A program made the position numbers and the translations under genes. A DNA stretch of 64,000 nucleotides from Streptomyces sp. CB01881 (lineage in GTDB: Bacteria > Actinomycetota > Actinomycetes > Streptomycetales > Streptomycetaceae). Under the pieces are notes generated by a model. The model searched no databases, was not told the origin of the DNA, and saw only the letters and a list, made by a program, of their open reading frames with translations. Shown piece after piece: positions 1 to 7,749 of this stretch. The stretch spans positions 5,729,867-5,793,866 of the forward strand of contig NZ_CP026498.1 in assembly GCF_002953255.1 (NCBI RefSeq), read 5' to 3'. Each line of letters begins with the position of its first letter. Within the stretch, counting starts at the first letter, position 1.

Positions 1-250
1 GCCGGGTGATGTCCTCGCCCTTGAACCGGACCTCGCCGGCGGTCGCCCGCTCCAGGTTCATCAGCACCTTGGCCAGCGTGGACTTGCCACAGCCGGACTC
101 GCCGACGACGCCGAGCGTCTCGCCCTTCTCCAGGCCGAAGGAGACGCCGTCCACCGCCTTCACCGCGCCGACCTGCCTCTTGAAGACGATCCCCTGGGTC
201 AGCGGGTAGTACTTGACCAGGTCCCGGACCTCCAGGATGGGCTCAGCCAT
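1..250 (-). CDS. Oligopeptide/dipeptide ABC transporter ATP-binding protein, DppF/OppF type (operon 1, partial)
   Basis: Only the first 83 codons lie in the window; the gene runs off the left edge. The start is ATG at 250, behind a GGAG-type ribosome site. The fragment opens with the MAEPILEV ATPase start seen again in operon 3, and the Walker A motif GESGCGKS sits near residues 50-57, which shows an ABC nucleotide-binding domain. In this family the protein would pair with the adjacent DppD-type ATPase to power peptide uptake through the two permeases upstream. The start overlaps the stop of the preceding ATPase gene by 8 bases (ATGGCTGA), so translation is probably coupled. The signature motif and the C-terminal part cannot be seen here. 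Confidence 0.93.
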   Translation of the reverse strand, partial: MAEPILEVRDLVKYYPLTQGIVFKRQVGAVKAVDGVSFGLEKGETLGVVGESGCGKSTLAKVLMNLERATAGEVRFKGEDITR

Positions 251-1334
251 GGAGGGTCTCCTTCCAGAAGTGGCAGGCGCTGCGGCGGCCCGGCAGGTCG
301 GCCCCGTCGGCGTCCAGCACCGGTACCAGCCGCGGGAGTTCGGTGCGGCAGCGGTCCGCCGCCCGGTCGCAGCGGGGGTTGAACGCGCAGCCGTCGGGGA
401 TCCGCAGCAGGCTCGGCGGCAGACCCTGGATGGCGTAGAGGTTCTGGCCCTTCTGGTCCAGCCGAGGGATCGAGTTGAGCAGGCCGCGGGTGTACGGGTG
501 GGCGGGCCGCGCGTACAGCTCGTGCACCGGCGCCGTCTCGACGATCCGGCCCGCGTACATCACGGCGATCTTGTCCGCGACGTCGGCGACCACGCCGAGG
601 TCGTGGGTGATCAGGATCAGGCCCATGTTGAACTCGGCCTGGAGCCCGGCCAGCAGGTCCATCACCTGGGCCTGCACGGTGACGTCCAGGGCGGTGGTGG
701 GCTCGTCCGCGATGATCAGGTCCGGCTCCAGCGCCAGCGCCATCGCGATCATGATGCGCTGGCGCATGCCGCCCGAGAACTGGTGCGGGTAGTCGCCCAC
801 GCGCTGCTTGGCGGCCGGGATGCGCACCCTCTCCATCAGCTCGACGGCCTTCTCCTTCGCCTCCTTCCGCGAGGCGCCCTGGTGCACCCGGAACATCTCG
901 CCGAGCTGGTAGCCCACGCTGAGCACCGGGTTGAGCGAGGAGAGCGCGTCCTGGAAGATCATCGCGATCTTCCGCCCGCGCACCGCCCGGCGCTCCTTGG
1001 GGCTCATGGTGAGCAGGTCCTCGCCGCGGAACCGGATCGAGCCGGCGGTGATCCTCCCGGGCGGCATGTCCAGAATGCCCATGATCGCCTGCGCGGTCAC
1101 CGACTTGCCCGAACCGGACTCGCCGAGCACCGCGAGCGTCTCCCCGGCCGACACCGCGTAGCTCACGCCGTTGACGGCCCTGGCCACGCCGTCCCGGGTG
1201 TGGAACTCGATGTGCAGGTCGTCGACCTCCAGCAGCGGGGTGCCGGGCACCAGGCTCTCCCTGCCGCCGCCGGTCACCTCCACCGTGTTCCGGCGCGGTA
1301 CCGCGTCCTTCGACAGCCTCGTCGTGTCACTCAT
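243..1334 (-). CDS. Oligopeptide/dipeptide ABC transporter ATP-binding protein, DppD/OppD type (operon 1)
   Basis: This 363-residue protein is the first ATPase of operon 1 and hydrolyses ATP to drive peptide import at the cytoplasmic face. Visible motifs are Walker A GESGSGKS (about 71-78), the Q-loop FQDALSSLNP (about 127-136), signature FSGGMRQR (about 186-193), Walker B LIIADEP (about 206-212) and the switch histidine in ITHDLGVV (about 244). The C-terminal oligopeptide-transporter extension follows, with Cys at about 316, 322, 329 and 354. Related peptide-importer ATPases have been reported to bind an Fe-S cluster through such cysteines, but I cannot show that here. The first 30 residues are longer than in the paralogues of operons 2 and 3. 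A GAGGAGGG ribosome site overlaps the stop of the permease gene 15 bases upstream. The start of the next ATPase overlaps its stop. Confidence 0.95.
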   Translation of the reverse strand: MSDTTRLSKDAVPRRNTVEVTGGGRESLVPGTPLLEVDDLHIEFHTRDGVARAVNGVSYAVSAGETLAVLGESGSGKSVTAQAIMGILDMPPGRITAGSIRFRGEDLLTMSPKERRAVRGRKIAMIFQDALSSLNPVLSVGYQLGEMFRVHQGASRKEAKEKAVELMERVRIPAAKQRVGDYPHQFSGGMRQRIMIAMALALEPDLIIADEPTTALDVTVQAQVMDLLAGLQAEFNMGLILITHDLGVVADVADKIAVMYAGRIVETAPVHELYARPAHPYTRGLLNSIPRLDQKGQNLYAIQGLPPSLLRIPDGCAFNPRCDRAADRCRTELPRLVPVLDADGADLPGRRSACHFWKETLHG

Positions 1335-1349
1335 CGTCCGTGGCCCTCC

Positions 1350-2357
1350 TCAGCGCAGCTTCGGGTCGAGGGCGTCGCGGACCGCGTCGCCGAGCATGAT
1401 GAACGCCAGCACGGTGATGCTCAGCACGGCGGCCGGGAAGAGCAGCACATGGGGGGCGGTCAGGAAGCGGGACTGCGCGTCGCTGATCATCAGGCCCCAG
1501 GAGATCGCCGGGGACTGGATGCCGATGCCGAGGTACGAGAGCGCGGCCTCGGCACCGATGTAGACGCCCAGGTTGATCGTCGAGACCACGATGACCGGGG
1601 CGACCGCGTTCGGCAGGATGTGCCGGGTGACGATCCGTCCGGTGCCGGCGCCGAGCGCCTTGGCCGCGACCACGTAGTCGTTGTGCTTGTTGGAGATCAC
1701 CGCCGAGCGCATCAGCCGGTAGATCTGCGGCCAGCCGAGCACGGCCATCACGGCGGACACCGTCCAGGCGTTGCCCTTGCCCCAGGTGGACATGATCAGC
1801 ATGCCGCCGAGCAGCAGCGGGATGGCGAAGAAGATCTCGGTGAGCCGGGAGAGCGTGCTGTCCCAGAGCCCGCCGGTCCAGCCCGCCCAGAGACCGAGCG
1901 CACCGCCGACCGCGACCACCAGGGTCGTGGTCAGGATGCCGACGATGATCGAGTTGCGGGCGCCCCAGATCGTGCGGGTGTAGATGTCGCAGCCCTGGAC
2001 GTCGAAGCCGAACCAGTGGTCCGCGCTGGGCCGCTTCAGCGAGTCGGCCAGGTTGCAGAAGCCCCCGGCCCTCGGGTCGGCGTCGGTGAACAGCTGCGGG
2101 GCGACGGCCAGCGCCACCATGAACAGCACCAGGAACCCGCCGATCAGGAACAGCGGGTTGCGCCGCAGGTCGTACCAGGCGTCGGTCCAGAGGCTGGCGA
2201 CCCGTTCGCCGCCCTTGCCGTCCTTCCCGTCCTTCCCGTCCTTCCCGTCCTTGGTGACCGTGGCGGCCTCGGCGGCCGGCCCGCCCGCGGCCGACCCGGA
2301 GCCGGGCTGCCCCGGGATCGCCGCCCTCGTGTTCTCGCTCTTCGTCGGCTCACTCAT
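1350..2357 (-). CDS. Peptide ABC transporter permease, DppC/OppC type (operon 1)
   Basis: This 335-residue integral membrane protein forms half of the translocation channel. A long hydrophilic N-terminus of about 70 residues precedes the first membrane helix (LFLIGGFLVLFMVALAV). Five further helices and the cytoplasmic EAA-like loop (AAKALGAGTGRIVTRHILPNAVAP) follow; in this family that loop contacts the ATPases. The C-terminus LGDAVRDALDPKLR is shared with the permeases of operons 2 and 3. The N-terminal tail contains a KDG repeat encoded by 9-base DNA repeats at 2217-2252, absent from the paralogues. The start overlaps the end of the DppB-type gene by 8 bases (ATGAGTGA), so the two permeases are probably translated together in equal amounts. 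Confidence 0.95.
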   Translation of the reverse strand: MSEPTKSENTRAAIPGQPGSGSAAGGPAAEAATVTKDGKDGKDGKDGKGGERVASLWTDAWYDLRRNPLFLIGGFLVLFMVALAVAPQLFTDADPRAGGFCNLADSLKRPSADHWFGFDVQGCDIYTRTIWGARNSIIVGILTTTLVVAVGGALGLWAGWTGGLWDSTLSRLTEIFFAIPLLLGGMLIMSTWGKGNAWTVSAVMAVLGWPQIYRLMRSAVISNKHNDYVVAAKALGAGTGRIVTRHILPNAVAPVIVVSTINLGVYIGAEAALSYLGIGIQSPAISWGLMISDAQSRFLTAPHVLLFPAAVLSITVLAFIMLGDAVRDALDPKLR

Positions 2358-3294
2358 AGCGGATCCTCGGGTCCAGGACGGCGTACATCAGGTCGACCAC
2401 CAGGTTGGCGAGCAGGTACACCAGCACCAGGGCACTCACGATGCCCACCACGATGGTGCGTTCGCGCAGGTAGACGGACTGGAAGAGCTGGTGCCCGACC
2501 CCGGGGATGTTGAAGATGCCCTCGGTGATCACCGCCCCGCCCATCAGCCCGCCGAGGTCCATGCCGAGGAAGGTGACGATCGGGATCAGCGCGTTGCGCA
2601 GCCCGTGCCGGACCACCACCCGCAGCGGTGAGAGCCCCTTGGCGACCGCCGTCCGGACGTAGTCCGCCCGCATCACCTCGATCAGGCTGGTCCGGGTGAG
2701 CCGGGCGACGTACGCCAGCGAGGTGGAGGCGAGGACGTAGGCCGGCAGCAGATAGGACCGGAAGCCCGCGTCCTCGTTGAACGAGACCGGGAAGAAGTCG
2801 ATGCCGTAGTCGGTGTTGAGCTTCACCCCGAGGATCAGCTGGAGCACGAAGCCGATCACGAAGACCGGGATCGAGATGACCATCAGGGTCGAGATCAGCA
2901 CCACGTTGTCGATGAACCTGCCGCGCCGCAGGGCGGCGACCACACCCGCGGTGACGCCCACCGCCATCTCGATCACCAGGGCGGTGACCGCCAGGTTGAT
3001 GGTGTAGGGGAAGGCGGTCTTCATGACGTCCACGACCTGGTTGCCGCGGTAGTCCTCACCGAAGTCGCCCTTGAACAGACCGACCAGGTAGTCCCAGTAC
3101 TGGACGAAGAACGGGTCGTCCAGGTGGTAGCGGTCGCGCAGGACCGCCACGACGGCAGGGTCCTGCCGCTTCTCACCGGCCAGTGCCGTGATGGGATCGC
3201 CAGGCAGCAGGAAGACCAGTGCGTAGATCAGGAACGTCGCGCCGAGAATCACCGGTATGGCCTGGATGATCCGGCGGACCACATAGCGGCCCAT
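2350..3294 (-). CDS. Peptide ABC transporter permease, DppB/OppB type (operon 1)
   Basis: This 314-residue permease has the family N-terminus GRYVVRRIIQAIPVILGATFLIY and the typical LLPGDP loop. Six predicted membrane helices are interrupted by the EAA-like ATPase-docking loop (TAVAKGLSPLRVVVRHGLRNALIP). It pairs with the DppC-type protein encoded immediately downstream. By eye it matches the corresponding permease of operon 3 closely and that of operon 2 less well, which suggests operons 1 and 3 share a more recent ancestor. It starts 93 bases after the binding-protein gene, with a small hairpin (3334-3352) between. A conserved AGGAGG-type ribosome site precedes the ATG. Confidence 0.95.
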   Translation of the reverse strand: MGRYVVRRIIQAIPVILGATFLIYALVFLLPGDPITALAGEKRQDPAVVAVLRDRYHLDDPFFVQYWDYLVGLFKGDFGEDYRGNQVVDVMKTAFPYTINLAVTALVIEMAVGVTAGVVAALRRGRFIDNVVLISTLMVISIPVFVIGFVLQLILGVKLNTDYGIDFFPVSFNEDAGFRSYLLPAYVLASTSLAYVARLTRTSLIEVMRADYVRTAVAKGLSPLRVVVRHGLRNALIPIVTFLGMDLGGLMGGAVITEGIFNIPGVGHQLFQSVYLRERTIVVGIVSALVLVYLLANLVVDLMYAVLDPRIRYE

Positions 3295-3333
3295 GCGGCC
3301 TCCTCGTGGCTCGGGGCACGCCGCTGCCGGGCG

Positions 3334-3352
3334 GCGCGGGGATCACCCGCGC
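3334..3352 (-). terminator. Intercistronic hairpin after binding-protein gene 1
   Basis: A 7-bp stem GCGCGGG/CCCGCGC with a 5-base loop lies between the lipoprotein gene and the DppB-type gene of operon 1. A smaller stem sits just upstream of it in transcription order. Operons 2 and 3 have larger hairpins at the same place. It may be a partial terminator or a block to RNA decay, favouring binding-protein mRNA over permease mRNA. It is weak on its own. Confidence 0.35.
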
Positions 3353-3387
3353 CACCCGTCAGGTCGTGCCGGTCGGCTGGGTCGCGG

Positions 3388-5031
3388 TCAGGCCAGTTCG
3401 ACGTTGGCGAGGTCGATGCGGTTCTGGGCGTCGATGATCACGTTCTTCACGGCCTTGGTGTAGGCGCCGGAGGTCATGTACGTGTACACCGGGATGTACG
3501 GCAGTTCCTTGATCAGGATGTCGTCGGCCTGCTGGTAGAGCTTGATGCCCTCGGTGTCGCTCTTCGCGCTGTCGGCCTTGGCCAGCAGGGCCTCGAAGTC
3601 CTCGTTGACGTAGCCGCCGTAGTTGGAGCCGTTGTCGATCGCGATCTTGGAGAAGATCGGCCGCAGGTAGTTCTCGATCGACGGGTAGTCCATCTGCCAG
3701 GCCATCCGGAAGGCGCCGGAGTACTTGTGGTCGCCCAGCGCGGTGAGGATCGCGCCGAACTTCTCGAACGGCTTGAAGGTGACCTCGATGCCGAGGTTGT
3801 TCTTCAGCTGGTTGCCGACCGCCTCGATCCACTCCTTGTGGCCGCCGTCCGCGTTGTAGCCGATCTCCAGGGTGTTCCCGGGCAGACCGCCGGCCTGGGT
3901 GAAGAGCTCCTTCGCCTTCGCCGGGTTGTACTTGGCCGCGTCGCCGAGCGCGCCCTGCCGGTAGCCCGGAATGATCGGGCTGATGAAGTCGTCGGCGGGC
4001 TTGCGGGTGCCCGAGAAGATGGTCTTGGTGATCGCCTCGCGGTCGATCGCCATCGAGATCGCCTTCCGGAGCTCGGGCTTCCCGAACGCCGGATTGGTCG
4101 AGATCGGGAAGCCGATGTAGCCGACCCCGGATTCCGGCTTGTAGATGTAGCGGTCACCGAACTCCTGGGCGACCGTCGACATCGCCGAGATCGGGAGCTT
4201 GTTGGTGATCTGGATGTTGTCCGCGCGCAGGTCGTTGTACGCGGTATCCAGCTTGTCGTAAATCTTGAAGGTGACGGAATCCAGCTTGGCCTTTCCGTCG
4301 GCCGCCGGGAAGTTCTCGTACCGCTTCACCTTGATCTGCTTGTTGTGCTCCCACTTGCCGTCCATCTGGAACGGGCCGTTGCCGATCGGCGCGTCCTCGA
4401 AGGCCTTCGGGTCGGTGAAGAACGCCTTCGGCAGCGGGTAGAACGCGGTGTAGCCGAGCATGGTCTTGAACTGGGAGAACGGCGCCTTGAGGGTGACCGT
4501 GAAGGTCTTGTCGTCGACGACCTTGAGGCCCTTGAGCTTGTCGGTGGCGGGCTTCTTGTCCTTGCCCGGCGCCAGCTCGTCGGAGCCGAGGATCTTGTCG
4601 AAGAACGGCAGCCCCTCCTGCGCGTTGTCCTGGTTCGCCCCGTAGTTCCAGGCGTCGACGAAGTTCTGCGCGATGACCTTCTCGCCGTTGTGGAAGGTGT
4701 AGCCGTCCTTGAGCTTGATCGTCCAGGTCGTGGCGTCGCTGGTCTCGATGGACTCGGCGGCCCGCAGCTTCGGCGAGTTGTCCTTGTGGTCGTAGTCGAC
4801 GAGGCCGGCGAAGAGCGCCGAGAGGACCTGGGCCCCCTCGGACTCCGCCGTGTTCTGCGGCACCAGGCCGTGCTGCGGCTCACCCGACTCGATGCTGATC
4901 GAGCCGCCCTTCTTGCCCCCGCCGTTCGCCTGGTCCGAGGACTTCTTGTCGCTGCCGGTGCTGCACGCGGAGATCGCAAGCGCGGTGCAGGCCGCCAGCG
5001 CGGTCCAACGCATCGTCTTGGTGAGCCTCAT
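3388..5031 (-). CDS. Oligopeptide-binding lipoprotein, SBP family 5 (operon 1)
   Basis: This 547-residue extracellular solute-binding protein captures peptides and hands them to the membrane permeases. A positively charged start (MRLTKTMRW) and a hydrophobic stretch end in a lipobox AISAC with the lipidated Cys at about residue 23. A Gly/Lys/Ser-rich linker follows, then the mature family 5 fold (GEPQHGLVPQNTAESEG, FHNGEKV, LDSVTFKIYDKLDTAYNDLRADNIQ, AISMAIDREAI). It matches the binding protein of operon 3 over long stretches. The start is ATG at 5031 behind GAGGAG. It is the first gene of operon 1, so the operon promoter should lie in 5032-5386. The ligand cannot be read from sequence. A role like streptomycete BldK peptide uptake is possible but unproven. 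Confidence 0.94.
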   Translation of the reverse strand: MRLTKTMRWTALAACTALAISACSTGSDKKSSDQANGGGKKGGSISIESGEPQHGLVPQNTAESEGAQVLSALFAGLVDYDHKDNSPKLRAAESIETSDATTWTIKLKDGYTFHNGEKVIAQNFVDAWNYGANQDNAQEGLPFFDKILGSDELAPGKDKKPATDKLKGLKVVDDKTFTVTLKAPFSQFKTMLGYTAFYPLPKAFFTDPKAFEDAPIGNGPFQMDGKWEHNKQIKVKRYENFPAADGKAKLDSVTFKIYDKLDTAYNDLRADNIQITNKLPISAMSTVAQEFGDRYIYKPESGVGYIGFPISTNPAFGKPELRKAISMAIDREAITKTIFSGTRKPADDFISPIIPGYRQGALGDAAKYNPAKAKELFTQAGGLPGNTLEIGYNADGGHKEWIEAVGNQLKNNLGIEVTFKPFEKFGAILTALGDHKYSGAFRMAWQMDYPSIENYLRPIFSKIAIDNGSNYGGYVNEDFEALLAKADSAKSDTEGIKLYQQADDILIKELPYIPVYTYMTSGAYTKAVKNVIIDAQNRIDLANVELA

Positions 5032-5441
5032 TCAACTGCTCCTCGATTTAGGGGCTTACGAACGAACGGCGCCCCGCCACTCGGTGTGCCGGACATGGCG
5101 AGGATCGACATCTCAGGGCCGATCCGCACAGTTGGCGAGGTGACCACTGATACGCGCAGAGCAACTATCGATCACCCGACCCCTCCGGCGGAATCCACGT
5201 CACATCTCTTTTCAATTACATGCTCAGACCAAGTCGTGACAATGCTCGCCAAATTCCTGCATATCGCGCACGGAGGCCGGTACTCCGGATTCCGGATAAC
5301 GAACAATATTCTCCGGTATTCGATGCTTTACGGAGCGTAATGATCAAATTCGGTCGGGGAATTCCGCGTTTCCGCAGGACAACGCAAGGGCGCGCCCTCC
5401 GATGGGAGGACGCGCCCTGGTTCGGGATCCGGACGACCGTG
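5032..5441. other. Intergenic region between operon 1 and operon 2 (410 bp)
   Basis: No gene is seen here. About 5190-5350 is strikingly AT-richer than the surroundings and must hold the leftward promoter of operon 1, but I cannot fix a convincing -35/-10 pair. The operon 2 terminator hairpin occupies 5387-5418. Confidence 0.6.
5387..5418 (-). terminator. Terminator of operon 2
   Basis: The inverted repeat AGGGCGCG-CCCTCC / GGGAGG-CGCGCCCT has a 3-base loop and one bulged base. It lies 24 bases past the stop of the last operon 2 gene. The strong stem fits a streptomycete-type terminator; there is no clear U-run. Confidence 0.75.
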
Positions 5442-6692
5442 TCAACCGGTTTCCGGCGGCGGCGGGGCGGACCCCTCACCGTTCTCGCGCTCGGCGGCGC
5501 CCGGCCCCTTCTCGCGCTCCGCCGCGCTCTGCCCGCTCTCGCGCTCCGCCGCGCTCTGTTCGTTCTCGCGCTCCGCCGCGCTCTGTTCGTTCTCGCGCTC
5601 CGCCGCGCTCTGTTCGTTCTCGCGCTCCGCCGCGAAGTGACACGCCGAGTCGTGCCGGGCGAGCCCGTCCAGCCACACGGGCCCGGCCAGCAGCGGCACC
5701 TCCACCGCGCAGCGCTCCTGCGCCTTCCAGCAGCGGGTGCGGAACCGGCAGCCGGACGGCGGGTTGGCCGGCGACGGCACGTCCCCGGTGAGCACGATCC
5801 GGTCGCGGCTCTCGCGCGCCGTCGGGTCCGGCACCGGCACCGCGGAGAGCAGCGCCTGGGTGTACGGGTGGGTCGCGTGGTCGTAGATCTCCAGGTCGGT
5901 GCCGATCTCGACCAGCTTGCCGAGGTACATCACGCCGACCCGGTCCGAGATGTGCCGGACGATCGAGAGGTCGTGCGCGATGAACATGTACGAGAGGTTG
6001 AAATCGCCCTGGAGCTGCTCCAGCAGGTTGATGACCTGCGCCTGGACGGAGACGTCCAGGGCGGAGACCGGCTCGTCACAGATGATGATCTCGGGCTTGA
6101 GCGCGAGGCCGCGGGCGATGCCGATGCGCTGGCGCTGGCCGCCGGAGAACTGGTGCGGGTACCGGTTGATGTACTCCGGGTTCAGGCCGACGACGTCCAG
6201 GAGGTCCTGGACGGCCTTGCGGCGGTCGCCCTTCGGAGCCACCTCGGGGTGGATCTCGAACGGCTCCCCGATGATGTCGCCGACCGTCATCCGCGGGTTC
6301 AGCGAGGTGTACGGGTCCTGGAACACCATCTGGATGTTCCGCCGCACCGCCTTCAGCCCCGCACCGGAGAGGTGGGAGATCTCCTCCCCCTTGTAGCGCA
6401 CCGACCCGCCGGTGGCCGGCTCCAGGTTCATCAGCACCTTGGCCAGCGTGGACTTGCCGCAGCCGGACTCCCCCACGATGCCGAGCGTCTCGCCCTGGAC
6501 GAGGTCGAAGGAGACGCCGTCCACCGCCTTCACCGCGCCGACCTGCTTCTTGAAGAGGATGCCCTTGGTGAGCGGGAAGTGCTTGACCAGGTCCCGGACT
6601 TCGAGGATCGGCTCGCCCGCCGGCACCTCCTGCGCGAACGTGACCTCCTCCGGCACCACCGGCCCCAGCGCGCTGGCCCCGTTAGCGGTCAT
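5442..6692 (-). CDS. Oligopeptide/dipeptide ABC transporter ATP-binding protein, DppF/OppF type (operon 2)
   Basis: This 416-residue ATPase starts at ATG 6692 behind GGAG; its start overlaps the upstream ATPase stop by 11 bases. An upstream ATG in the same frame has no ribosome site and lies inside the neighbour. Walker A GESGCGKS is near 74-81; the Q-loop FQDPYTSLNPRM, signature FSGGQRQR and Walker B IIICDEP follow. After the normal C-terminal peptide-transporter extension (CRFRTRCW) comes an unusual tail: six nine-residue repeats AAERENEQS (residues about 354-407) and a proline-rich end. The tail is absent from the operon 3 paralogue. It is highly charged and could be helical, but its role is unknown. 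The central part is nearly identical in DNA to the operon 3 gene. Confidence 0.93.
   Translation of the reverse strand: MTANGASALGPVVPEEVTFAQEVPAGEPILEVRDLVKHFPLTKGILFKKQVGAVKAVDGVSFDLVQGETLGIVGESGCGKSTLAKVLMNLEPATGGSVRYKGEEISHLSGAGLKAVRRNIQMVFQDPYTSLNPRMTVGDIIGEPFEIHPEVAPKGDRRKAVQDLLDVVGLNPEYINRYPHQFSGGQRQRIGIARGLALKPEIIICDEPVSALDVSVQAQVINLLEQLQGDFNLSYMFIAHDLSIVRHISDRVGVMYLGKLVEIGTDLEIYDHATHPYTQALLSAVPVPDPTARESRDRIVLTGDVPSPANPPSGCRFRTRCWKAQERCAVEVPLLAGPVWLDGLARHDSACHFAAERENEQSAAERENEQSAAERENEQSAAERESGQSAAEREKGPGAAERENGEGSAPPPPETG
5472..5633 (-). repeat. Six 27-bp in-frame tandem repeats
   Basis: Six consecutive 27-base units encode AAERENEQS (three identical protein copies), then AAERESGQS, AAEREKGPG and AAERENGEG. 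They lie at the 3' end of the operon 2 DppF-type gene. The most 5' copies in the gene are the most uniform, as expected for recent slippage or unequal crossing-over. Confidence 0.95.
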
Positions 6693-7734
6693 GGAGGGTC
6701 TCCTTCCAGAAGAAGCAGGCGCTGCCCCGCCCGGCCATCTCCCTGCCGTCGTCCTCGGTGACCGGGAAGAGCTCCGGCACCTGGCCGCGGCAGATCTGCT
6801 GGGCCCGCGGGCAGCGCGGGTTGAAGGCACAACCCGGCGGGATCCGCAGCAGGTTGGGCGGCAGGCCCTTGATCGCGTACAGCTCCTGGCCCTTCTGGTC
6901 CAGGCGCGGAATGGAGTCCAGCAGGCCGCGGGTGTACGGGTGGGCGGGCCGCGCGTACAGCTCGTGCACGGGCGCCGTCTCGACGATCCGGCCGGCGTAC
7001 ATGACGGCGATCTTGTCGGCGACGTCGGCGACCACGCCGAGGTCGTGGGTGATCAGGATCAGGCCCATGTGGTACTCGGCCTGGAGCTCGGCCAGCAGGT
7101 CCATCACCTGGGCCTGGACGGTGACGTCCAGGGCGGTGGTGGGCTCGTCGGCGATGATCAGGTCCGGCTCCAGCGCCAGCGCCATCGCGATCATGATGCG
7201 CTGGCGCATGCCGCCCGAGAACTGGTGCGGGTAGTCGTTGACCCGCTGCTTGGCGGCAGGGATGCGGACCCGGTCCATCAGCTCGACGGCCTTGCCCTTG
7301 GCCTCCTTGCGCGAGGCGTTGTGGTGGGCGCGGAACATCTCGCCGAGCTGGAACCCCACGGTGAGCACGGGGTTGAGCGAGGAGAGCGCGTCCTGGAAGA
7401 TCATCGCGATCTTCTGCCCGCGGACCTTCCGCCGCTCCTCCCTCCCCATCTTGAGCATGTCCTGGCCGCGGAACCGGATCTCGCCCCGGGGGATCCGGGC
7501 GGGCGGCATGTCCAGGATGCCCATGATCGCCTGCGCGGTCACCGACTTGCCCGAGCCGGACTCGCCGAGCACCGCGAGCGTCTCCCCCGCCCGGACGCTG
7601 TAGTTGACCCCGTTGACCGCCCTGGCCACCCCGTCCCGGGTGACGAACTCGACGTGCAGGTCGCGGACGTCCAGCAGCGGCCCCTCGTAGGGCGCCTCCC
7701 GGTTCGGCTTGCCGGTGTCGACAGCTGTGGTCAC
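6682..7734 (-). CDS. Oligopeptide/dipeptide ABC transporter ATP-binding protein, DppD/OppD type (operon 2)
   Basis: This 350-residue ATPase has Walker A GESGSGKS (about 57-64), Q-loop FQDALSSLNP, signature FSGGMRQR, Walker B LIIADEP and the switch ITHD motif. The cysteine-bearing C-terminal extension (CAFNPRCPRAQQICRGQ) typical of peptide importers follows. Over most of its length it matches the operon 1 and 3 counterparts almost residue for residue, although the permeases of operon 2 are more divergent. It starts 15 bases after the DppC-type gene, and its stop overlaps the next ATPase start, so the two ATPases are probably co-translated as a heterodimer. Confidence 0.95.
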   Translation of the reverse strand: MTTAVDTGKPNREAPYEGPLLDVRDLHVEFVTRDGVARAVNGVNYSVRAGETLAVLGESGSGKSVTAQAIMGILDMPPARIPRGEIRFRGQDMLKMGREERRKVRGQKIAMIFQDALSSLNPVLTVGFQLGEMFRAHHNASRKEAKGKAVELMDRVRIPAAKQRVNDYPHQFSGGMRQRIMIAMALALEPDLIIADEPTTALDVTVQAQVMDLLAELQAEYHMGLILITHDLGVVADVADKIAVMYAGRIVETAPVHELYARPAHPYTRGLLDSIPRLDQKGQELYAIKGLPPNLLRIPPGCAFNPRCPRAQQICRGQVPELFPVTEDDGREMAGRGSACFFWKETLHDR

Positions 7735-7749
7735 GATGAGTCCCCTCGC

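Noticed and set aside
213..2513. 766-codon plus-strand open frame opposite the operon 1 ATPase and permeases
   Set aside because: Composition is that of a reverse-strand shadow (His/Arg/Val repeats), while the minus strand carries intact Walker motifs and membrane helices.
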